From Rheinheimera salexigens (GTDB lineage: Bacteria; Pseudomonadota; Gammaproteobacteria; Enterobacterales; Alteromonadaceae), in the NCBI RefSeq assembly GCF_001752395.1, contig NZ_MKEK01000001.1, positions 2,471,147 through 2,535,146 of the forward strand: a DNA stretch of 64,000 nt, in the 5' to 3' direction. The translations under genes were made by a program, and so were the position numbers. Within the stretch, counting starts at the first letter, position 1. Each line of letters begins with the position of its first letter. A model generated the notes under the pieces. The model saw only the letters and a list, made by a program, of their open reading frames with translations. It did not search any database and was not told the DNA's origin. This document shows, piece after piece, positions 56,984 to 64,000 of the stretch.

Positions 56984-59659
56984 TTAGAACTTATAAGTGG
57001 CACGAACATAGCCGCGTCTTCCCAGTAAGTCATAAGTCATCACATCGGTATTAGCGTCATTCCAAGAGGTTAGATAAGGTGCATTTTTATCAAAGATATT
57101 ATCTACGCCAGCGGAAAATGTTAAATCATCATTGAAATACCAGCTAGCTGATACATCCGAATACGTAACCGAACCTACTGACTTACCTAACGGATCTAAA
57201 TCACTACCGTTAACATCATCTGCACTGCCGATATAACGTAATGAATAAGTAGCAGACCAAACATCTGTCATTACACTGTAGCTAATATTACTGCGCCATT
57301 CAGTATAACTGCCCTGGTCTTCAGTGATATCGCCTACTTTATCGATTGTAGGTTGGCCTCTAAACGGCGTACTTTCATGCGTTAGTAAACGAGTAACATC
57401 AAGCGAAGCACGGCTACTTAAACCAAACAAAGTAAATTTATACATAGTGTTAAGATCAACACCACTGACTTTCTCTACTGCGGCATTAACCGGCCGTTGA
57501 TTCAACTCGCTAACTTGATGCGTTACAGGATGACGGTCGAAAGTATCGCAGAATTTGGCATTACCGATTGGGTCTTCATAACAAAGACGCAGCATATCCG
57601 AACCATTAACCGAAGTGATAGAGTCGTCAATTTCAATATTGAAGTAATCTATCGTAGCTGAGAACCCTTCTAAAAACGCTGGCTGCCAAACAATACCCAT
57701 AGTGGTGGTGGTAGCTGTTTCAGGCTCTAGTTTTGGATTACCGCCTACACTGGTCAAAATAGTATTGCCATCTTGCACAAAGTTTACCGGTACACCCGCA
57801 GCCAAACAGTTAGCGGCAATAGTACCAGTGGCATTTTCACACGGATCGATAGTCCGTAAATTTTCACCGTTAGTGCCACCAAATAACTCGGTAATAACCG
57901 GTGCCCTAAAGGCTGTAGAATGAACAGTACGTAGCATCAATTCGTCGTTAACATTCCAGCTTAAGCCCATTTTATAGGTTGTTTCTGCACCCGCGGTATT
58001 ATAATCCGAATAACGAGCCGCCAATTCGACCGATAACTGCTTAACTAAAAATTTATCTGCTAATAAAGGCACCGACAACTCGCCGAATATTTCATTAACG
58101 CTGTAACTACCACTAATAGGATCTTCTAAACCGTTGCGCAGCACTGTTGAATCAGGATCACGCCAGCCTTTTTCAGTGCGGCTTTCTGCACCGACAGCAA
58201 AACCAAGACCACCAGCCGGTAGTTCAAGTAAATAGCCATTCATATTTACTGACCAAGTGCGCATTTCATTGCCACCGGTACCTTCTCGACGATATTTAAC
58301 ATAATCAATGACTTCTTTGCTTAGCTCATTTTTACCAAACCAGTCACCACAAGGAATGCCATTACTATTATCATAAGTACAAATGCTGTCATCTAAGGTT
58401 TGCGCTGCACGATCGGGGTCCATATCGAAAGTCCAACCATCGACCCCAGTGTTTCGACCATAGTTATACGAAACATCCCATTCCCAACCATTAGATAAAA
58501 ACCCCGTTAAACCCGTCACTATACGAATAGTGTTGGTTTCCTGGAAGAAATAAGGCGCACCTAGCTCAGTATTGCGTCGGCGTAAAAACTCTAAATCTTG
58601 CCCAGTAGGGTTATACCTAAAGTCAGCACCTACTTTAATGCCTGCGAAGCCATTACGTGGTGTCACTATTTGCTCACCTTGGCGGTTGCTGTAACTACTT
58701 TCGATAAACAACTGTAAAGAGTCATTAATTTGGTAATTGGCAAAACTAGACAAATTAAGACGTTGCATCGGGCTTACCGCATTTAAATACGGCAAATAGG
58801 CAAAGCTATGATTGGCGCTATTATAAGGTCCGTAATTGTCACCGTTGGTAGCCGTATTAGGATCTTGGTTAAACTGTACCTGAGTACCATCTGCCAGTAA
58901 GGCTCTGCCGCCTTCCGTGGTGCTACTGCCAAAACATTCAAAAGTGCCTTCTTCAGTACCAAACATTGGACAAGCTACGCGATCTGACTGACGTACAGCT
59001 GATGTATTGGCATAGCTTAAGTTAACAATGATATTACCTTTATCAAATTCAGTGCCTAAAGTAAGGCTAACATCCTGACTTTCACCATCACCTTCACCTG
59101 TTATGCCAGCTTTCACCGACAATTCTGCACCAACAAACTCCTTTTTAGTGATGATATTAACTACACCTGCTACAGCATCAGCACCATAAACTGCCGATGC
59201 ACCATCTTTTAATACCTCTATGCGTTCAATCATTGAGGTAGGGATCATATTTAAGTCGACTGAACTGTTAGCACCCGTTCCGCCGCCAACGACTCGACGA
59301 CCGTTTAATAAAACCAGTGTGCGTTTAATACCCAGCCCACGTAAATTAACTTGGGCGGTACCATAGCCGCCATTAGTCCAGTAGGCATTACTGGCGTTAC
59401 CGGCAACACCAGCTGAAAAAGACATTTCTTGCAGCAAGTTCTCGACGTTAGTAATACCTGATGCGCTGATATCAGCAGAAGATATAACAGACACTGGGCT
59501 GGCTGTTTCTAAATCGGTTCGTTTAATTTTTGAACCGGTGACTTGAATTCGCTCTACATTATCAGCTTCTTGTGCAACAACTTGATGCGGAAGCGACACC
59601 AAACCTACTAGCAGCATGGTGCTATAAACCGGGCTGAATTTTATTATATTTTTCGGCAT
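56984..59659 (-). CDS. TonB-dependent outer-membrane receptor
   Basis: 891 residues: signal peptide cleaved after VVAQ, plug domain (about 40-180; SPVSVISSADI, NLRGLGIKRTLVLLNGRR, IERIEVLKDGASAVYGADAVAGVVNIITK), then a 22-strand barrel with the final strand RRGYVRATYKF ending in Phe. AGGAG stands ahead of ATG 59659. The substrate is unknown; the family includes receptors for metal chelates, peptides and glycans in Alteromonadales. Adjacency to PepSY reductases and a divergent HutC-type regulator suggests ligand-controlled uptake of a reducible chelate. Confidence 0.93.
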   Translation of the reverse strand: MPKNIIKFSPVYSTMLLVGLVSLPHQVVAQEADNVERIQVTGSKIKRTDLETASPVSVISSADISASGITNVENLLQEMSFSAGVAGNASNAYWTNGGYGTAQVNLRGLGIKRTLVLLNGRRVVGGGTGANSSVDLNMIPTSMIERIEVLKDGASAVYGADAVAGVVNIITKKEFVGAELSVKAGITGEGDGESQDVSLTLGTEFDKGNIIVNLSYANTSAVRQSDRVACPMFGTEEGTFECFGSSTTEGGRALLADGTQVQFNQDPNTATNGDNYGPYNSANHSFAYLPYLNAVSPMQRLNLSSFANYQINDSLQLFIESSYSNRQGEQIVTPRNGFAGIKVGADFRYNPTGQDLEFLRRRNTELGAPYFFQETNTIRIVTGLTGFLSNGWEWDVSYNYGRNTGVDGWTFDMDPDRAAQTLDDSICTYDNSNGIPCGDWFGKNELSKEVIDYVKYRREGTGGNEMRTWSVNMNGYLLELPAGGLGFAVGAESRTEKGWRDPDSTVLRNGLEDPISGSYSVNEIFGELSVPLLADKFLVKQLSVELAARYSDYNTAGAETTYKMGLSWNVNDELMLRTVHSTAFRAPVITELFGGTNGENLRTIDPCENATGTIAANCLAAGVPVNFVQDGNTILTSVGGNPKLEPETATTTTMGIVWQPAFLEGFSATIDYFNIEIDDSITSVNGSDMLRLCYEDPIGNAKFCDTFDRHPVTHQVSELNQRPVNAAVEKVSGVDLNTMYKFTLFGLSSRASLDVTRLLTHESTPFRGQPTIDKVGDITEDQGSYTEWRSNISYSVMTDVWSATYSLRYIGSADDVNGSDLDPLGKSVGSVTYSDVSASWYFNDDLTFSAGVDNIFDKNAPYLTSWNDANTDVMTYDLLGRRGYVRATYKF

Positions 59660-59752
59660 ATTTTCGTTCTCCTGGGGTTCACCAAACTGATTTAAAATTT
59701 AAGTGTATGTAGTTCGGCCATGTCTTGTTCAAATGTTATACAACACCATACC

Positions 59753-59761
59753 GGTATATAC
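59753..59761. promoter_or_regulatory. Candidate GntR/HutC operator 1
   Basis: GGTATATAC followed by AAC, similar to HutC-type sites built on GTATATAC. It lies 94 bases upstream of the receptor gene start in the divergent region. Confidence 0.5.
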
Positions 59762-59865
59762 AACAGTCTTTTTTAATTTATTTTGTTTACCTAAAACCTT
59801 TCCAATGCAGACTGTTAACGTAATGTTTAAGCTAAATTGATTTAAATTTGACAGCTTGCTATTGC

Positions 59866-59874
59866 GGTATATAC
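59866..59874. promoter_or_regulatory. Candidate GntR/HutC operator 2
   Basis: A second identical GGTATATAC in the same receptor-gntR intergenic region, 113 bases from the first. Two identical 9-mers in a region read by both divergent genes suggest binding by the adjacent GntR-family protein. Confidence 0.5.
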
Positions 59875-60038
59875 TGTCGATTGCGATTTTTATAAACGGC
59901 TAAGCATGAACAGTTAAAATTAGCTATACACCACATAAAATAATGGTTTGCTATTAGGTTCATGATTTTCTTTATAAAAATAATCATCAACTTCTGTTTA
60001 CTGAAGCCCGTATAACAGTTGGAAAAAGTAGATATTGG

Positions 60039-60743
60039 ATGAAACTACCGAAGTATCGATTAATTTCTGATGACATAAAAAGCAAAATAAGCGCGAGTCT
60101 ATGGACAGCTGGCCAGCAGATACCATCAGAAATAGAGTTAGCTAATCATTTTTCAGCCAGCCGAATGACCGCTAGAAAAGCCGTTGATGAGTTGGTAAAT
60201 AGTGGATTATTAGAGCGAGTACCAAGTGTTGGTACCTTCGTTAAAGAGCCTGTTGCCCAAAGTTCTTTATTAGAAATTCGCAATATAGCCGATGAAATAA
60301 AATCTCGCGGCCATAGCCATAAAATGACGGTATTAAGCAGATTAACCCTGATACCCAACGAGACAGCTGGACTAACGCTATCGTTACAAAGCAAAAAAAT
60401 CTATAAAATCATTATTGTGCACTGGGAAAATGAACAGCCCATACAATTAGAAGAGCGTTATGTTAACGCTGATCGAGTGCCGTTATTTTTGCAACAAGAT
60501 TTTAGCGAAATTACAGCAAGTCAGTATTTAAATTCAATCGCACCGGCCACTAAAGCCGATATAACTATTGAAGCTATAATGCCGACAAAAATTTTAAAAC
60601 ATAACTTGCTACTTGAAGATGATATCCCCTGCCTAAAAGTAACTCGTATTACCCATTCGCACGGCCATCCTATTAGCTATGCGGTGTTATACTACCCTGC
60701 TAATAGATTTAAGTTTACTAGCCAGCTTGATATTGTAAGTTAG
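60039..60743 (+). CDS. GntR-family regulator of the HutC subfamily
   Basis: 234 residues: N-terminal winged helix (IPSEIELANHFSASRMTARK, about residues 28-47, and VPSVGTFV) and a C-terminal UTRA ligand-binding domain (QLEERYVNADRVPLF, HSHGHPISYAVLYYPA). HutC relatives repress catabolic or transport genes until a small ligand binds. It is divergent from the TonB receptor, its probable target; two identical operator-like 9-mers lie between. The ligand is unknown. It is not next to histidine-utilisation genes here. Confidence 0.88.
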   Translation: MKLPKYRLISDDIKSKISASLWTAGQQIPSEIELANHFSASRMTARKAVDELVNSGLLERVPSVGTFVKEPVAQSSLLEIRNIADEIKSRGHSHKMTVLSRLTLIPNETAGLTLSLQSKKIYKIIIVHWENEQPIQLEERYVNADRVPLFLQQDFSEITASQYLNSIAPATKADITIEAIMPTKILKHNLLLEDDIPCLKVTRITHSHGHPISYAVLYYPANRFKFTSQLDIVS

Positions 60744-60790
60744 GGTTAGCAGCAACGAACAAACACAAAACTCCTTCAATAACATAAAAA

Positions 60791-60833
60791 CACTCACATA
60801 ACATACTCTGACAAAAAGCTTGTTATGTGAGTG
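60791..60833. terminator. Hairpin between converging gntR and cupredoxin genes
   Basis: Perfect 13-bp arms CACTCACATAACA (60791-60803) and TGTTATGTGAGTG (60821-60833). Positioned between two converging genes; lacks a strong T-run but can act as terminator. Confidence 0.6.
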
Positions 60834-60880
60834 CGCTAGTTACATTAACCGCTGTAACTTATTTATGCAGGGATATGAAC

Positions 60881-61234
60881 TTAGACCACATTTATCACGC
60901 CACGATACATCTGCATTTGGCAGTGAAACTCATATTTTCCCACGGCCAAAGCTGGCACAGGCACGCTGGTAATGTCATTTAATTTAAGGCTTGCACTAAT
61001 CTCTAGCGCCGGTATTAATACTGTTTCTGTACAAGGTGACGCATCTTTTCTATTAAACTTCAGGGTTAATGGACTACCCGCTTGCACCTCTATTACCGAC
61101 GGCGTGTAAACACCGTCTTTGACCACAATAAGTAGCTCTTTGTCTGTAACCACTGTCGTATTGGGTTTATATAACCAAAACCACCAGATGATTAAAAATA
61201 TTAGGCTGATCCCTATTACGTTAATAATTATCAT
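60881..61234 (-). CDS. Membrane-anchored cupredoxin-like protein
   Basis: 117 residues: one N-terminal helix (about 3-22) and a short cupredoxin fold. Candidate copper ligands are Cys in SPCTETVL and His/Cys/Met in YEFHCQMQMYRG. The sequence resembles cupredoxin_1 domain proteins seen beside Cu(I) ATPases. It starts 11 bases after the ATPase gene, so it is co-expressed and may accept copper delivered to the periplasm. Its exact role is unproven. Confidence 0.75.
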   Translation of the reverse strand: MIIINVIGISLIFLIIWWFWLYKPNTTVVTDKELLIVVKDGVYTPSVIEVQAGSPLTLKFNRKDASPCTETVLIPALEISASLKLNDITSVPVPALAVGKYEFHCQMQMYRGVINVV

Positions 61235-61245
61235 AATGAGTTTCC

Positions 61246-63594
61246 TTAGTGATCTTTAGCTTTAAATAAGCGCAGACGATTCGCATTTGATACCACAGTG
61301 AGCGATGAAAACGCCATTGCCGCACCCGCTATAACTGGGCTTAATAAAATACCAAAAAATGGATATAAGATACCGGCTGCAAAAGGCACTCCTGCAGCGT
61401 TATAGATAAAGGCACCAAATAAGTTCTGTTTGATATTACGTAAAGTGGCTTTACTTACGGCGATAGCATCAGCTAAACCATGTAAAGATCCTCGCATTAA
61501 CGTTATATCTGCACTTTCTATCGCGACATCTGTGCCAGTACCGATGGCAAAACCGACGTTAGCCTGTGCCAATGCAGGGGCATCATTTATGCCATCGCCG
61601 GTCATACCTACAATTTCACCCGCCATTTGCAGCTCTTTTACTTTATCGGCTTTTTCTTCAGGTAAAACCTCGGCCACAAACTCGGTTATGCCAGCCTTTT
61701 TTGCAACCGCGGCCGCCGTTTCACGGTTATCACCCGTTAGCATGATCACCCGAATATTATTGTTTTGCAGCCGTTTAATAGCAGAAATTGAATCGGCTTT
61801 AATAGGGTCAGAAACGGCAATTATCGCAGCTAGCACACCATCTATGCTAAAATACATCGGCGTTTTGGCTTCTTTCGCTAAAGCTTGAGCTTTATGAACA
61901 AAGCTTGTTATATCTATGCCTTTTTCATGCATTAACTTTTCATTACCAAACAATAAGCTTTTATCTTGGCAATTTGCTTCAATGCCTCGCCCCACTAACG
62001 CCTTGAAGTTTTCAACTTTTAGTAACTCAATATCTTTTTCGAGGGCACTTTCAACGATAGCTTCCGCCAACGGATGTTCAGAGCCACTTTCCATACTTGC
62101 TGCCAATTGCAGTATCTGTTTTTCAGTCATGGCATTTGCTAACACAATATCCGTTACTTTGGGTGCGCCTTCGGTAATAGTGCCTGTTTTATCTAATATC
62201 ATGGTCGTAATCTTAGAAGCAGTTTGTAATGCTTCACCGTTACGGATAAGCACCCCCGCTTCGGCCGCTTTACCAACCCCCACCATAACTGACATTGGCG
62301 TAGCTAATCCCAGCGCACAAGGGCAAGCAATGATTAATACTGTTGTTGCTGATACCATGGCAAAAGCGACTGCAGGATCGGGGCCGAAATTCAACCAAGC
62401 CAAGGCGCTTACAATCGAAATGATCATCACCACAGGCACAAAGTAAGCTGAAATAACGTCTGCTAACCGCCCTATTGGTGGCTTAGAGTTTTGCGCGCGC
62501 TTAACCATATTAATAATATGCGCTAAAGCCGTATCTTTACCTACATGACTAGCTCTAAAATTAATAGTGCCGGACTTATTTAATGTTCCGCCAACTACTT
62601 TATCATCTTGTTTTTTGGTAACCGGCATTGGTTCACCAGTTAACATCGACTCATCAACCGACGTAGTGCCCTCGATCACCACACCATCAACCGGTATTTG
62701 CTCACCAGGCCTTACTTTGACGATGTCACTTTTCAGCACCTGTTCAATGGCAATTTTGACTTCTTTGTCGTCACGGATCACGGTTGCCATTTTTGCTTGC
62801 AAACCAATTAAGCGTTTAATTGCTTCTGAGGTTTTTCCTCTGGCTCTCACTTCTAGTGCTAAGCCCAGATCAATTAAACCAATAATCATGGCAGTTGCTT
62901 CAAAGTAAACGTGCCTTGCCATTAACGGAACGGATTCGGGTGCAAATACAACAACCATTGAGTATAACCAAGCTGTTCCCGTTCCTAATGCAATTAATGT
63001 ATCCATATTGGCGGAGTGATTTTTAAAGCTTTGCCAGGCGCCGACAAAAAAGTGTCTGCCCGAGAAATACATCACGCCAAAGGTTAAAATACCAATAATT
63101 AACCACGTAATACGCTCAGCGTTGGTTTCCACGGTCATTGCACCGCCCATTAGGCCGTATGCCATTAGTGGAATACCTAAAGCTAGCGCGATATAAGTGT
63201 GGCGCATTAGCTTTTTATAATAGGCTAAATCTGCCTGTTCTTTCTCATCAAGGGCTTCACTTTCTGAACCTTGATTCATAAGCTTGGCATTATAACCTGC
63301 TGATTCAATCGCTTTTATTAACGATTCTGCTGCTGCATTACCCGACACCATAACGGTTCTATCAGCAAAATTCATTTCTGCCGTTTTGACACCCGGTATC
63401 GTATTTAAGGCGCCTTCAATCTTACCAACACAACTCGCGCATCCAGCGCCTTCTATTATAAGTTGCAGCGTATTTTGGTTGGCAGAGTGTTCAGATGCCA
63501 ACACCGCTGATTCATTACTGTCATTCTGAGGTTGTTGTTTGGCTTTGCTACAACATGACGTTGAAGCGGTTACATCTTTATTATTCTTGTTCAT
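61246..63594 (-). CDS. copA: Cu(I)-exporting P1B-type ATPase CopA
   Basis: 782 residues. Cys-rich N-terminal tail (STSCCSKAK), one HMA domain with GCASC (about 58), eight helices, transport motif [11 protein letters not shown], phosphorylation [13 protein letters not shown]-type loop TGEPMPV, HP motif SEHPLA and hinge GDGINDAP. These define a Cu(I)/Ag(I) exporter. ATG 63594 has GGAGG about nine bases upstream; an in-frame start at 63624 lies within merR. It overlaps the MerR gene by 14 bases, so it is directly controlled by it. Confidence 0.95.
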   Translation of the reverse strand: MNKNNKDVTASTSCCSKAKQQPQNDSNESAVLASEHSANQNTLQLIIEGAGCASCVGKIEGALNTIPGVKTAEMNFADRTVMVSGNAAAESLIKAIESAGYNAKLMNQGSESEALDEKEQADLAYYKKLMRHTYIALALGIPLMAYGLMGGAMTVETNAERITWLIIGILTFGVMYFSGRHFFVGAWQSFKNHSANMDTLIALGTGTAWLYSMVVVFAPESVPLMARHVYFEATAMIIGLIDLGLALEVRARGKTSEAIKRLIGLQAKMATVIRDDKEVKIAIEQVLKSDIVKVRPGEQIPVDGVVIEGTTSVDESMLTGEPMPVTKKQDDKVVGGTLNKSGTINFRASHVGKDTALAHIINMVKRAQNSKPPIGRLADVISAYFVPVVMIISIVSALAWLNFGPDPAVAFAMVSATTVLIIACPCALGLATPMSVMVGVGKAAEAGVLIRNGEALQTASKITTMILDKTGTITEGAPKVTDIVLANAMTEKQILQLAASMESGSEHPLAEAIVESALEKDIELLKVENFKALVGRGIEANCQDKSLLFGNEKLMHEKGIDITSFVHKAQALAKEAKTPMYFSIDGVLAAIIAVSDPIKADSISAIKRLQNNNIRVIMLTGDNRETAAAVAKKAGITEFVAEVLPEEKADKVKELQMAGEIVGMTGDGINDAPALAQANVGFAIGTGTDVAIESADITLMRGSLHGLADAIAVSKATLRNIKQNLFGAFIYNAAGVPFAAGILYPFFGILLSPVIAGAAMAFSSLTVVSNANRLRLFKAKDH

Positions 63595-64000
63595 TTTTTG
63601 TTCCTCCATTATCAGACATGCCAAATTGCTCTATTAAGTGACACACCATATGAGGCGTTGGCGATTTATCTTCAATCTTTTCCCACTGTGCCAGTGCTGC
63701 TTGCATTTTATCTCTCAGTTCAAGCATTTGCTGAAATCGCTTCTCTGTTTCGGCTAAACGTTGCTTTATTATTTCTCTAACAGCAGGGCATGCTGTTTTG
63801 CCGTCATCTGCTTCTTGCAAAATTACAGTAATATCCTCTACGGCAAAACCTAGTTGCCGAGCGCTTAATATAAATTTCAATCGAGATTGCTGTTTTGCTG
63901 TATAAAATCTATAGCCATTACTTGCTTTGTTGGGGCTAAGTAAGCCTAACCGCGTGTAATACCGTACTGTATCAGCAGTCGTCTTCAACTCTGTTGCTAA
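63581..64000 (-). CDS. MerR-family metal-responsive regulator (partial, N-terminus beyond window)
   Basis: The reading frame runs to the window edge, so the start lies outside. Visible sequence begins [20 protein letters not shown], the end of the MerR helix-turn-helix, then the long dimer helix and a metal loop with Cys in [15 protein letters not shown] and [12 protein letters not shown] 63988 could be mistaken for a start but would cut the DNA-binding domain. It heads an operon with the Cu(I) ATPase and is probably its copper- or heavy-metal-sensing activator. A CueR-like CxxxxxxxC pair is not obvious, so metal specificity is open. Confidence 0.88.
   Translation of the reverse strand, partial: LATELKTTADTVRYYTRLGLLSPNKASNGYRFYTAKQQSRLKFILSARQLGFAVEDITVILQEADDGKTACPAVREIIKQRLAETEKRFQQMLELRDKMQAALAQWEKIEDKSPTPHMVCHLIEQFGMSDNGGTKNEQE

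Overview
The window looks like chromosomal DNA of a marine-type gammaproteobacterium of the Alteromonadales sort (Pseudoalteromonas, Rheinheimera or Shewanella-like). This is inferred from gene content (a large TonB-dependent receptor, GlyGly-CTERM-like surface protein, PepSY reductases, CopABCD with CopRS, a KatE catalase), AT-rich DNA and abundant rho-independent hairpins. No rRNA or complete tRNA is present, so genus is not settled. Layout: 1-35585 is a composite genomic island; 35586-64000 is backbone or older accessory DNA devoted to oxidative stress, surface structure, and copper/iron handling. The island's right boundary is visible as a 53-nt 3' fragment of tRNA-Val(GAC) at 35533-35585, followed directly by a tRNA-type terminator. 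The intact tRNA and the other island end are not in the window. Island contents, left to right: an MFS exporter (171-1355); a three-gene operon of large recombinase-fold proteins (1725-8072, minus) that resembles the gamma-mobile-trio type of mobility module; an IS91-like transposase translationally coupled to a tyrosine recombinase (8757-10681); a one-gene integron-type cassette between two attC-like sites (10916-11433); a three-gene ABC-3C-type conflict system with a nuclease-like effector (11485-15695); an operon of two unknown small proteins and a tyrosine-recombinase homologue that has lost most catalytic residues, behind a well-formed operator/promoter (16194-18063); an intact IS66 element with 8-bp target duplication sitting inside an IS3-family remnant (18303-20891); a 1665-aa NERD-nuclease/double-kinase/SF1-helicase protein with a 462-aa partner (21038-27429); and a complete type I restriction-modification locus hsdM-hsdS-hsdR (27506-34815). 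The region is therefore a defence island with at least three separate anti-invader candidates. Backbone side: katE is interrupted near its 3' end by a one-base homopolymer deletion; a degenerate mini-copy precedes a 2543-aa repetitive surface protein that combines autotransporter-type repeats, Ig/Fn3 domains, a choice-of-anchor domain, an internal GlyGly-CTERM-like segment and a C-terminal outer-membrane barrel. Then come copA-copB-copC-copD plus a frameshifted DUF411 lipoprotein gene (minus), divergent copR-copS (plus) with a cop-box palindrome between them, a PepSY/ferredoxin/NqrF-like reductase pair and TonB-dependent receptor (minus) facing a HutC-type GntR regulator (plus), and finally a MerR regulator (cut by the window end), a Cu(I) P-type ATPase and a small membrane-anchored cupredoxin-like protein (minus). 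How they fit together: CopRS would drive periplasmic copper oxidation and sequestration by CopABCD; the MerR-ATPase-cupredoxin operon would handle cytoplasmic Cu(I) export; the TonB receptor and PepSY reductases look like uptake followed by reduction of a metal chelate. Two frameshifts in homopolymer runs (katE, DUF411) may be assembly errors rather than biology.
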